IMG/VR virus record: IMGVR_UViG_3300035698_006057
Location: 1-23,986 of that record
Source of the DNA: a virus
Strand: one strand, 5' to 3'
DNA length: 23,986 bases
Shown piece by piece: positions 7,028-13,541 of this stretch. How positions within the stretch are numbered: the first letter of the stretch is position 1; every line of letters begins with the position of its first letter. A program made the translations under genes and the position numbers. The notes under the pieces are model-generated. The model ran no database searches. It was not told the origin of the DNA and was given only the letters and a program-made list of their open reading frames with translations.

Positions 7028-7654
7028 TCATTTATCCTCGCAAATAGAAACCGCGCAACGCTGCGCCAGCAGCGTAACCCACTGATCAAACACCGCACGC
7101 TCGCGACCCCAGCGATTCTTGTGCTCCCTTGAGCTCACCTCCACGGAATCGCTGTCAACCCGATCGGACATCACATCGGTGACCCCGCCCAGGTCGTAGC
7201 CGTACAGCGTCGCATTGACGGGCGTCGCCGGCGCGTCGTGCCCGAAGTGCAGCGGGTCAATGGCGTACTTGTAGAGCCAGCCCAGCGCCGCCAGCCCGCT
7301 GTATTGGCCCCAGCCGCAGCGGTCGATGGGCGGGAACGGATGTACAGGGTACGCGTCCTCGTGATACCACAAGGCCCGCTCGGTGATCGCCGCCGCCGCG
7401 TGGTGGTTCTGGTGAAGCGGCACCAACTGCATTACTTGCGACCGCCGCGTGAAGATGCGTGCAGGACCGCCGCCGAATCCGGGGGGCGCGTCCTGCCCCT
7501 TCGCCGCCCAGCCGATCCACATGCTGGCGTCGCAGAACACCCACCAGTGGCAGGCGAACCGCGCAGCGGCCTTGTTGACCCCGACGATCAGGTCGTAGCC
7601 CTCGGGCTTGAATAGCCGGGCACTGGGTCCGTTGCTGATGATGGCGATGTTCAT
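7028..7654 (-). CDS. Putative glycosyltransferase with NGPS motif
   Basis: A 208-residue protein starting MNIAIISNGPSARLF. A first strand ending in a short Gly-Pro-Ser turn, followed by DLIVGVNKAA, is typical of the Rossmann-type sialyltransferase-like (GT42) and DUF115/MAF-like proteins, which use nucleotide-activated sugars. Later segments (VNATLYGYDLGGV near residue 150) fit the 'G-x-D' strand end of those folds, and HFGHDAPATP is unusual. It overlaps the upstream small gene by four bases. Together with the other transferases of the cassette it probably adds a sugar (perhaps a nonulosonic acid) to a glycan. The family link is by motif only. It is shorter than most family members. Confidence 0.5.
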   Translation of the reverse strand: MNIAIISNGPSARLFKPEGYDLIVGVNKAAARFACHWWVFCDASMWIGWAAKGQDAPPGFGGGPARIFTRRSQVMQLVPLHQNHHAAAAITERALWYHEDAYPVHPFPPIDRCGWGQYSGLAALGWLYKYAIDPLHFGHDAPATPVNATLYGYDLGGVTDVMSDRVDSDSVEVSSREHKNRWGRERAVFDQWVTLLAQRCAVSICEDK

Positions 7655-7854
7655 CCGATCCGCTCCCGATGCATCCGCTCAATGATGTCCTGTTGCTTAT
7701 GCGACGGGCACCAGCCCTTGCGCTCGGATTCGCGCATCAGGTCGTCGACAAAACCAAGCTCCCAGCCGGTCAAGCCCTCGCCGTCGCGGTCGATCTCAGT
7801 CAACATCTTAGCGTAGTCGTTGTAGTCATCGGCTGCAAGGAATGGGTCACCCAT
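7651..7854 (-). CDS. Small hypothetical helical protein
   Basis: A 67-residue acidic, helical protein. The C-terminal half has LTGWELGFVDDLMRE, then SHKQQDIIERMHRER. The pattern of Leu-Thr-x-Trp-Glu helix and Ser-x-Lys-Gln helix is one I have seen in many short phage proteins without known function. It is coupled on both sides: its start lies inside the GT9-like gene end (8-base overlap), and its stop overlaps the NGPS-protein start (7651-7654). It could be a small regulator or partner of the transferases, but nothing in the sequence shows it. Confidence 0.6.
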   Translation of the reverse strand: MGDPFLAADDYNDYAKMLTEIDRDGEGLTGWELGFVDDLMRESERKGWCPSHKQQDIIERMHRERIG

Positions 7855-8650
7855 GACGAATCACCTCCACAGCCCGGGCGGCCACCGCCTCCGGGCTGTC
7901 CCATGAATCGGGCATGATCTCAATCGGGCTGCCCATGTGATTCGCCCGCGCGTAGCGCTCGCGCTGGATCGGAATGTACGGCTGGCCACCGGCGCCCGCC
8001 TTTTCCTCGGCCGCCGTCATGCACAGGCCGGGTGCCGTCCGGCACTCGGGGCCGTGGCTAATCATCAGCAGCGGCGAGCCGCACATCACAGCCAGGTGGG
8101 CTAAGCCCGCGTCGGTGGCGATGACCAGCCGTGCACTGCGCATCGCCTGGATCGTTGCGTCCAGCGGGCGGGGGTACAGCCACGCACTCGGCAGCATGGC
8201 GATTGAATATGAGGTTTCCCTTGCCCCGCCCGCGAACACCCGCTGGCCAGCCAGTCTCAATAGATCGGCCAGAGACAGCCAGTGCTGCCAGTTCTTGCTC
8301 GGTCCGTATGTGCGGCGTCGGGGGCAGATCACTACGTCGACGGGCGGCGGGTCTTGGCGCACATGCGGCGACGGCGTGAAGTATTCGCGCTCGGCCGCCT
8401 TGTCTGGCTCAACGAACGTGAGCCCCGGCCACGACGCCCGCAGGTTCGACCACAGGTGATCGTGGCCCGCCGACCGCTTCTCGGCGTCGGGCTTGATCGG
8501 CACCGGCTTGAATATATTGGCCGACGGGTAGAGCGCTTCGAGGCCGGGCTCGCCGAACACGACCTTATCTCGCTGGTCAGCGTGGACCTGCGGCGCATGG
8601 CCCATGCAGAGCCAGCCGAACTCCCAGCGTGCTGGTAGGTATGCGATCAT
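7847..8650 (-). CDS. Glycosyltransferase family 9-like protein
   Basis: I choose the ATG at 8650 (267 residues) because it forms an ATGA overlap with the upstream stop. A GTG five codons earlier is the alternative. The C-terminal domain contains ATDAGLAHLAVMCGSPLLMI (about residues 178-197), the hallmark of heptosyltransferase-type GT9 enzymes, whose usual form is TDSGxxHLAxAxGxPxxxLFG. The upstream segment (SLADLLRLAGQRVFAGGARE) fits the nucleotide-binding side of the GT-B fold. The N-terminal domain is short and atypical, so this is a compact or partly reduced GT9. It would transfer a sugar (in the family, heptose or a similar sugar from ADP/GDP donors) to a surface glycan or protein. Confidence 0.7.
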   Translation of the reverse strand: MIAYLPARWEFGWLCMGHAPQVHADQRDKVVFGEPGLEALYPSANIFKPVPIKPDAEKRSAGHDHLWSNLRASWPGLTFVEPDKAAEREYFTPSPHVRQDPPPVDVVICPRRRTYGPSKNWQHWLSLADLLRLAGQRVFAGGARETSYSIAMLPSAWLYPRPLDATIQAMRSARLVIATDAGLAHLAVMCGSPLLMISHGPECRTAPGLCMTAAEEKAGAGGQPYIPIQRERYARANHMGSPIEIMPDSWDSPEAVAARAVEVIRHG

Positions 8651-8817
8651 CGAATTAACCGCCACTCGGTATCATTCTCGCCGCACACCCACAGGCCATC
8701 TTCATCTTCCATCATTAGATCGAACGGCCCGACGCCATGCTTAGCCCCCCAGCACGCCGCCCAGATTAGCAATGCAACCGCAACAGAAAACACGATAACC
8801 AGAACAATAATCATCAT
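8647..8817 (-). CDS. Small single-pass membrane protein
   Basis: A 56-residue protein starting at the second-last ATG of an ATGATG pair (8817), which overlaps the upstream stop. A strong GGAGG lies seven bases before it. Residues 1-25 are a hydrophobic helix (MMIIVLVIVFSVAVALLIWA), followed by a soluble acidic tail with Asp-Glu-Asp-Gly-Leu-Trp-Val-Cys. It would sit in the inner membrane with one short exposed domain. It lies between the methyltransferase and the GT9-like gene, so it may anchor or assist the glycan-modifying enzymes. No family is recognised. Confidence 0.6.
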   Translation of the reverse strand: MMIIVLVIVFSVAVALLIWAACWGAKHGVGPFDLMMEDEDGLWVCGENDTEWRLIR

Positions 8818-9350
8818 TTGAATGCCTCCAAAATGCACTCGTGATTCGTCCGCGGAAGCCACGACCTGCACGTCGAGAACCCCGCTTCATCACAAAGTGC
8901 CGCCAGTGAGTCAACGTCGTAAGCGTATCGGTGCCCGAACTCACCCATGCCCATGATGCTGTCGAGCAGCTTGTCGGCCAGCGTCAGGCCGGTCCACAAC
9001 AGCTTGCCGTTCGCGTACTGCTGGTTATAGAACTCATCGTCGCCCGCGATGTACTTCTCTGCCATGATCCGCAGGTCCGGGCACGCGATCTGCATCGAAC
9101 AGCCGGGCTTCAGCACCCGATGAATCTCGCGCAGCAACGCCAAGCCCTCGTCGCGCGTCAGGTGCTCGATGACGTGGTTCAGGATAACGTGATCGGCGGT
9201 CTCGTCGCCGTACAGCAGCCCGTCGCGGATATCGGCCTGCACGTATGGAGCGCCCGGAACCTTCGGGTTCTTAGGCGGCGGGTGCTGGTCGATACCGATA
9301 TAGCCTTCGTGTTTTGTGCCGCGTCCACCGCAGCCAACGTCAAGTTTCAT
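8814..9350 (-). CDS. SAM-dependent methyltransferase, class I
   Basis: A 178-residue protein with a complete small class I methyltransferase signature. Motif I is LDVGCGG at residues 3-9, the acidic residue binding the SAM ribose is in GYIGIDQ (Asp21), ADIRDG is near 39-44, and ADHVILNHVIEHL (52-64) with REIHRVLKPGC (74-84) matches the Methyltransf_11-like core. Such enzymes often O- or N-methylate sugars or their precursors. The gene overlaps both neighbours by four bases. In this cassette, methylation of a glycan or a nucleotide sugar is the simplest reading. Substrate specificity cannot be read from the sequence. Confidence 0.82.
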   Translation of the reverse strand: MKLDVGCGGRGTKHEGYIGIDQHPPPKNPKVPGAPYVQADIRDGLLYGDETADHVILNHVIEHLTRDEGLALLREIHRVLKPGCSMQIACPDLRIMAEKYIAGDDEFYNQQYANGKLLWTGLTLADKLLDSIMGMGEFGHRYAYDVDSLAALCDEAGFSTCRSWLPRTNHECILEAFK

Positions 9351-9904
9351 TTGCCTTGGCCCCGTAATTGAACAACGGATTGATAAAGGCCGAGCGCTTC
9401 GGGCTCAATCTGCTCGGCGTGGCGCATCCATTGATCGGGTATGTCGTGACGATTGCCCGCGCCGTTGAGTGTCAACGGCTCCAGCGTGATCCCGAATAAG
9501 TCCTTCGCCAGGATGTTCCGTTGCGACGGCAGATAAAACACCGTCTGGCCTTGCGGATTAAAGTGGTTATACAGGCTCATTATAAATCCATCGCACCCCA
9601 TCCGGGAATAGTTCTCGATAAATCCTTCCGGTGTGTCCGATTCGCACTTACACAACTCGTTCGCCATTCCGTGGTCGATCGGCTTCCATTTTACGCGGCG
9701 ACTCTTATACCAGGACCAGAGCCAATCGCCGGGATGCCGTATCATGGCGAACTCTTTGTATTCATCAGGAGGCCTGCCCCATTCATGCTTCGGCCCCGAA
9801 CCCATCCAGTTAGCCCCAGAGATTCTCAATTGCTCTCGCAATGCCGAGCCGCTGGTTCTTGGTATGTGGTGCATGCATATTTGATGATCGCGAAATAAAT
9901 ACAT
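9347..9904 (-). CDS. Sulfotransferase-like protein 1
   Basis: A 185-residue protein with the two PAPS-binding features of the sulfotransferase fold. The 5'-phosphosulfate loop is near residues 12-19 (HHIPRTSG) and the 3'-phosphate-binding segment is RHPGDWLWSWY (56-66), with Arg56 and Ser64 in the expected spacing. Sulfotransferases move sulfate from PAPS to hydroxyls or amines of sugars, proteins or small molecules. It is coupled to the methyltransferase (ATGA at 9347-9350). It begins one base after the upstream stop (TAGCATG). It is a compact version of the family. It probably sulfates a glycan made by the neighbouring transferases. Confidence 0.72.
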   Translation of the reverse strand: MYLFRDHQICMHHIPRTSGSALREQLRISGANWMGSGPKHEWGRPPDEYKEFAMIRHPGDWLWSWYKSRRVKWKPIDHGMANELCKCESDTPEGFIENYSRMGCDGFIMSLYNHFNPQGQTVFYLPSQRNILAKDLFGITLEPLTLNGAGNRHDIPDQWMRHAEQIEPEALGLYQSVVQLRGQGK

Positions 9905-9905
9905 G

Positions 9906-10478
9906 CTATTTCTGCTTCCTCATCCGCTCCATCAGCCGCCCGGCATTGGCCGGCCTCTTGCCCCAGTGTTCATCGAGGAACCCCCACCACGCGCAGAAGT
10001 TGGGCTCGCTGTTCGGCACATGCCGGGCGATGCGCTTCAGGAACGCACGGCGTTTTTCAAGGTCGGCCAAGTCGTCGTATTCCACGCTCACGCACGCGAC
10101 CTTGACCGGGTCGTACTTGTCGCTCTCCATGCTGGCCAGCGGGGCAATCTGGGCAGCCCAGTTCGCCTGTTCCGGCCCATGCAGCGCCCATATCTCCTCC
10201 CTGCCGAACCAAGGGGAATGGCCGAGTTGTTCACCGGCCGCCTGGCTATCAAGGATGTCCCGGATACCGCGCGACGTTCTCACGAACACCACGCAATCGT
10301 GCCGACGAAACAGCTTCGCCAATGTGAGCAGGCCCGCAACCGAGTGGCAGGTGTGCAGCGGGTGGTTCTCGGCCAGTTTGATGTGAAAGTAGTCGTTGCC
10401 CTGCGCGAGCATCTTCTGCACGATCGTGGTCCCGCTTCGTGGCATCCCTAAGTTGATGATCGTGTGCTTCGGCGTCAC
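9906..10478 (-). CDS. Sulfotransferase-like protein 2
   Basis: I start at the GTG at 10478 (190 residues), because its first base is the last base of the upstream TAG. An ATG at 10511 would run into the upstream gene. Residues 7-20 contain INLGMPRSGTTIV, the PxSGTT loop that binds the 5'-phosphosulfate of PAPS. VFVRTSRGIRDILDS (64-78) fits the 3'-phosphate-binding region, with Arg67 and Ser78. The C-terminal half is helical and basic. It is a second, divergent sulfotransferase beside 9347-9904, so two different positions or substrates may be sulfated. The P-loop could also read as a kinase-like loop, but the context and the RxxxxxxS region favour sulfotransferase. Confidence 0.72.
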   Translation of the reverse strand: MTPKHTIINLGMPRSGTTIVQKMLAQGNDYFHIKLAENHPLHTCHSVAGLLTLAKLFRRHDCVVFVRTSRGIRDILDSQAAGEQLGHSPWFGREEIWALHGPEQANWAAQIAPLASMESDKYDPVKVACVSVEYDDLADLEKRRAFLKRIARHVPNSEPNFCAWWGFLDEHWGKRPANAGRLMERMRKQK

Positions 10479-10633
10479 TAAGCGTCGTCCATGTTCCAGG
10501 TATCTTCGCACGCCTTGATCCGACGGCGAATCTCTTTGACAACCCTGAGGTAGTACCTCGCCGCGACAGCAAAGCAGGCAACGGCAAAAACAAGCGTAAC
10601 GACGGCGGCAATCAGGGCGGTCAAGTCAATCAT
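10478..10633 (-). CDS. Small membrane protein
   Basis: A 51-residue gene. The ATG at 10633 overlaps the upstream stop (10630-10632), AGGAG lies six bases upstream, and the TAG stop (10480-10478) overlaps the GTG of the next gene by one base. Residues 1-25 form a clear hydrophobic helix (MIDLTALIAAVVTLVFAVAC), followed by RYYLR and a basic, helical tail. This is a single-pass inner-membrane protein with a short cytoplasmic tail. It resembles short phage membrane proteins of unknown use and could be a membrane partner of the glycan enzymes. Confidence 0.6.
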   Translation of the reverse strand: MIDLTALIAAVVTLVFAVACFAVAARYYLRVVKEIRRRIKACEDTWNMDDA

Positions 10634-10935
10634 CGCAAACTCCTTGCGCGATCCGAAAGGCGTTGCGCGATCCGAAAGGCGTCACCCGAATTGAAGTCGC
10701 ACAAGTCGGCCGCGTCGCGAAGCGCCCCCATCAGATCGTTAATGTGGACTATCCGCACCCACGGGCCGCAAACAAATCCGCTTGGTTCGGCTTGATCAGT
10801 CGCCGCGATTAGCACGGCAGCGCAGTTGGCAGGCGGGGCCATGACCGTCCATGAGCAAACGCCTTTAGCGCCGACGATGCGCCCCGCGTGAAACTGAGTA
10901 ACCCAAGCGGCGCATGATTCGACTTCTTCACTCAT
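10630..10935 (-). CDS. Small hypothetical protein
   Basis: I start at the ATG at 10935 (101 residues, MSEEVESCAAWVTQFHAGRI...), one base after the upstream stop, with AGGAA about nine bases before. The protein has a beta-like core (VCSWTVMAPPANCAAVLIAA) and a helical C-terminus (HINDLMGALRDAADLCDF). I do not recognise it. A 19-base tandem duplication (10644-10681) in its 3' end changes the reading frame of the last residues. Without it the protein would end ...FRIAQGVCDD. Both versions end at the junction with the following gene. Confidence 0.6.
   Translation of the reverse strand: MSEEVESCAAWVTQFHAGRIVGAKGVCSWTVMAPPANCAAVLIAATDQAEPSGFVCGPWVRIVHINDLMGALRDAADLCDFNSGDAFRIAQRLSDRARSLR
10644..10681. 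repeat. 19-base perfect tandem duplication
   Basis: The sequence TTGCGCGATCCGAAAGGCG occurs twice back to back on the plus strand (10644-10662 and 10663-10681). It lies in the 3' end of a coding gene. Because 19 is not a multiple of three, it shifts the reading frame there. The perfect identity suggests a recent event. Confidence 0.9.
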
Positions 10936-10936
10936 A

Positions 10937-11617
10937 TCACAGATTCCTCGCAATCCGTTCGGGGTTCTCCGGGTCACGGTAACGCTTGCGGCTGTTGACC
11001 CCGCAGTACGGATCGAAGATCGCGCCCATGTCGATCAGCGTGCACTGCTGCGGCCAGAGGTCGTGGATCAACACATTCGTCAGCATCGACGCGCTGAACG
11101 TCACAACGTCGGGCTTCAGGTCGCGGATCGCCGCGGGCAGAAGCCCGAGCAGCATGTCGCACATCGTGTAGCAATTCACCGACGGCACCGAAATGCGGTC
11201 CATCGGAATCATCACCTCTCGTGGCAGGTCCGCCAGGTGCGGCGGGCCGACCATCAGTACCCGCTTCGACCGAAGCGCACGGATCACCGGGCCTAGCTCG
11301 CCCCTCCAGTTCGCATCGCTCAGCGTGTTCTTTTCCACCCAGTCGATCGGCGGCGGCGCGTACTCATCCAGCCACGCGTTGACGCGGGGCATCATCCGCG
11401 GGCCGGGGTCCAGGCCGTACATACACGACTCCGGTTGCATCAGCGTATAGATCAAGTCGTCGCCCAGCGCCGTGAAGTATTCATGACCGTCGCAGTTGCG
11501 GCCGCGCTCGTGCAGGATCGCGTTCCACTCGCCGTCTCCGTAGTTCGCCTGCGCGAACGGCGGGCCGTTGGCGATCATGTCCGCGTACTGGTCAATGGTA
11601 ATGTTGCGCGGTGTCAT
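10937..11617 (-). CDS. DUF1792/GT-D-like glycosyltransferase (putative)
   Basis: I start at the ATG at 11617 (226 residues, MTPRNITIDQYADMI...), which overlaps the upstream stop in an ATGA and has AAGGAG upstream. The main signature is NYGDGEWNAIL (residues 25-35), matching the RFGDGE motif of DUF1792 proteins, shown in that family to be GT-D-fold glycosyltransferases. The C-terminal half has a paired-strand region (KRVLMVGPPHLADLP) and ends with TLIDMGAIFDP, similar to the D-x-G strand of the family. The gene lies within the glycan cassette. A longer start at 11815 would add an implausible Arg/Ala-rich extension. Confidence 0.6.
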   Translation of the reverse strand: MTPRNITIDQYADMIANGPPFAQANYGDGEWNAILHERGRNCDGHEYFTALGDDLIYTLMQPESCMYGLDPGPRMMPRVNAWLDEYAPPPIDWVEKNTLSDANWRGELGPVIRALRSKRVLMVGPPHLADLPREVMIPMDRISVPSVNCYTMCDMLLGLLPAAIRDLKPDVVTFSASMLTNVLIHDLWPQQCTLIDMGAIFDPYCGVNSRKRYRDPENPERIARNL

Positions 11618-12366
11618 TTGAACTCCTTGCCGTCTTTGCCAACATGCTCCCACTCTTCGTAGTTGCCTACATGCTTCGCTTTTGATGGATGCCCTGAGAG
11701 TTCCGCGATCCGCCGCTGTCGCGGCTCGTTCGTCTTGCCATCGCTCGGGCCGCGGTTCTCCCGGCTGGCAATCAGGTGCTCGATGATCGGCTTGCAGCCG
11801 TCCGGGTACGCCCACGGCTTATCGAACACGTAGCAATACTCGCCCGGCAGCCGCGCGATGCGCAGCGACGGCAGGCAGGTGGTCAGATACCAGAGGTTCT
11901 TTTGACCGCCGCCTTCGCGGATGCCGTGGAACCGCAGCGACGCGTTCATTGACTGCCACGCCTCGGTCAACTCGCGGGCGGCGGCGGTGTCCCCAAAGTA
12001 GAGCGTGCCGCTCAGCAGGCGGTTCATGTGGCCGTGCTCGCCGCCCGGCACCGGCCGGTACGTCGGGCCTTTGAAGTAATGCGCCCCCAAGTCAAACCCC
12101 TCCGCTTGCAGGTCGTTGAAGTACCCCGAGCAGTCCGAATGGACGAACGCGTCGGCGTCGACCCACACCAGCGGTCCGCGGATTGATCGGCGGCAGTCGT
12201 TGATGAACCGCGCCTTCTCAGCCGTCGCGTCGTACCAATCGCCGCCGTTCAGGTCGATGCCCTCGATATAGTGGGTCATACCGCATCGGTCCAGCGACCG
12301 ACGCATGCGGGCAGCCTCGCCCTCGTAGGCGGTATCGCGCGTGTAGAAGCTGATGACGGTGGTCAT
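11614..12366 (-). CDS. GT-A type glycosyltransferase with DxD motif, paralog 2
   Basis: A 250-residue protein starting at the ATG at 12366, which overlaps the upstream stop and has AGGAG about eight bases before it. VWVDADAF (residues 67-74) gives the DxD motif (Asp70, Asp72) that binds nucleotide sugar and metal in GT-A enzymes. GDWYDAT with KARFI (about 42-54) precedes it. Near the C-terminus PGEYCYVFDKPW and IIEHLIASR are shared with the neighbouring gene. The two proteins thus have a common core and arose by duplication. It would transfer a sugar from a nucleotide donor, probably to a growing surface or virion glycan. The C-terminal Lys/Glu-rich tail is unique to this copy. Confidence 0.72.
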   Translation of the reverse strand: MTTVISFYTRDTAYEGEAARMRRSLDRCGMTHYIEGIDLNGGDWYDATAEKARFINDCRRSIRGPLVWVDADAFVHSDCSGYFNDLQAEGFDLGAHYFKGPTYRPVPGGEHGHMNRLLSGTLYFGDTAAARELTEAWQSMNASLRFHGIREGGGQKNLWYLTTCLPSLRIARLPGEYCYVFDKPWAYPDGCKPIIEHLIASRENRGPSDGKTNEPRQRRIAELSGHPSKAKHVGNYEEWEHVGKDGKEFK

Positions 12367-13079
12367 TCCGCGTTCTCCTGCTTGCTCAGCCACGCCTCGA
12401 CTTCCTTCACCCGCGCATCGCGCCGTGCGCGCTGCTCGTCGGAATGAGCATCGGCGCAGCCCACGCGGCTCGCCTGAAGGTGCTCGACGATCGGGTCGTC
12501 GCAACGCCGGCCGTGCGTGTGGGGCTCGTCGAATATCCAGCACCATTCAGGGGGCAGGTGCCCAATAACCCAATCACCAGACAGCCCCGCCACCACAGCT
12601 TGTCCATTCCAACTGTTCTGGCCCGCCGCCATCCGCTCATCGACCGCATCGCACCACGCGTTACACCAGCGCAGCGCAGGCAGCGTGTCAGCGATCCAAA
12701 TCGTTCCGGTAAGATATCCGGCCATCCGCTCACCGTGCGGCCAGCGGGCCATCCACGGCCGCATGGCAACGTCATAGTCGGACAGGGCGGCAATCTCATC
12801 AGGGGTGGGCAGGCGGCGGAATACGGCGTCGACGTCAACGTAGAGGATTGGTCCGCGGGTCGTGCACCGGGCCTCGCGGATCAGGCCGGCCTTCTGTGAG
12901 GTGTTGGCGTACCAGTCGCCACGGTCCGGGGCAATCTTCAGAACCAGCAGCGACAGCCAGTCCAGCGGCAGCAATGAACGCCGAAGACGCGTCGCCTCTT
13001 CGGCGTATAGCCCCCCAGTGTGATAAGCAAAGATCGTGAAGTGGGGGGCGTCCACTGACATGCCCTCATCATATGACAT
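12363..13079 (-). CDS. GT-A type glycosyltransferase with DxD motif, paralog 1
   Basis: A 238-residue frame from the ATG at 13079, or 232 residues from the in-frame ATG at 13061. The 5' end is an 18-base tandem duplication, so either copy may supply the start. LYVDVDAVF (79-87) carries DxD at Asp82 and Asp84. GDWYANT and QKAGLI (54-68) and the C-terminal PEWCWIFDEPH with IVEHLQASR match the downstream paralog. It is the first gene of the cassette and is preceded by a promoter-like TTGACA-N16-TATGAT element. In the duplicated copy the -10 lies six bases from the ATG, so the transcript could be leaderless. Confidence 0.72.
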   Translation of the reverse strand: MSYDEGMSVDAPHFTIFAYHTGGLYAEEATRLRRSLLPLDWLSLLVLKIAPDRGDWYANTSQKAGLIREARCTTRGPILYVDVDAVFRRLPTPDEIAALSDYDVAMRPWMARWPHGERMAGYLTGTIWIADTLPALRWCNAWCDAVDERMAAGQNSWNGQAVVAGLSGDWVIGHLPPEWCWIFDEPHTHGRRCDDPIVEHLQASRVGCADAHSDEQRARRDARVKEVEAWLSKQENAE

Positions 13080-13091
13080 GCCCTCATCATA
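13056..13091. repeat. 18-base perfect tandem duplication at a start codon
   Basis: The 18-base unit TGACATGCCCTCATCATA on the plus strand is present twice (13056-13073, 13074-13091). On the minus strand each copy holds a TATGAT hexamer, a GAGGGC and an ATG, so both the -10-like box and the start are doubled and remain in frame. Confidence 0.9.
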
Positions 13092-13113
13092 CCCCGCCCG
13101 GCCCTGATGTCAA
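13086..13113 (-). promoter_or_regulatory. Promoter-like element of the glycan cassette
   Basis: On the minus strand TTGACA (13113-13108), 16 bases, TATGAT (13091-13086). The spacer contains GGGCCGGG. The -35 overlaps the stop codon of the DUF1320-like gene, and the -10 is followed by six bases and the ATG of the first cassette gene. The hexamers and spacer are close to the bacterial sigma-70 consensus. Confidence 0.65.
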
Positions 13114-13538
13114 ATGATGCCGGTCGGCTGCCGCTCGCCCCGGTCGCTGGCCTGCGCCGCGTCCAGTTTCCGGCTGCCCATCTGCACATCCGAGATCTCG
13201 GACAGCACCTTATTCCGCTCGCGCTCGGCGCCGAAGAACGCATCCCCGCCGCCAGCTTCGCGGCCACCCGCCATCATCCTCGGCATCAGGACCTCGTGCG
13301 CCATCAGCACGTCAGACCAGTGCCGCACACGCCGGGCGGCGGCCGTCGCGTTGAATGTCAGCGGGACCTCATACGGGCCCCCGCGCAGCATGTCGTCGAT
13401 CTCGGCATCGGCCGCGGCCCGGGCGTCGGTCAGCAGCGTCTCGATATCCTCGCCGCCGTCGTTTTCGCGCGCAGCCCACTTATCGACATTCGTCGATCCA
13501 AAGGCGGAGCGGAACTCGGTGTTCGTTCCGTAGGGCAT
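13110..13538 (-). CDS. Head-tail connector, DUF1320/Mu gp36-like
   Basis: A 142-residue protein with the layout of the DUF1320 (Mu gp36) family. It opens with a short motif (MPYGTNTEFRSAFG), then has a helix with LLTDARAAADAEIDDMLRGG (about residues 35-54, where the family has a 'DA..ID..L' pattern), Y-x-V-P-L (55-60) and a helix (AAARRVRHWSDVLMAHEVLM). The family forms part of the head-completion or connector region. It lies after the head genes and three small genes, the normal place for this function. Its stop overlaps the cassette promoter. Confidence 0.72.
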   Translation of the reverse strand: MPYGTNTEFRSAFGSTNVDKWAARENDGGEDIETLLTDARAAADAEIDDMLRGGPYEVPLTFNATAAARRVRHWSDVLMAHEVLMPRMMAGGREAGGGDAFFGAERERNKVLSEISDVQMGSRKLDAAQASDRGERQPTGII

Positions 13539-13541
13539 GGA

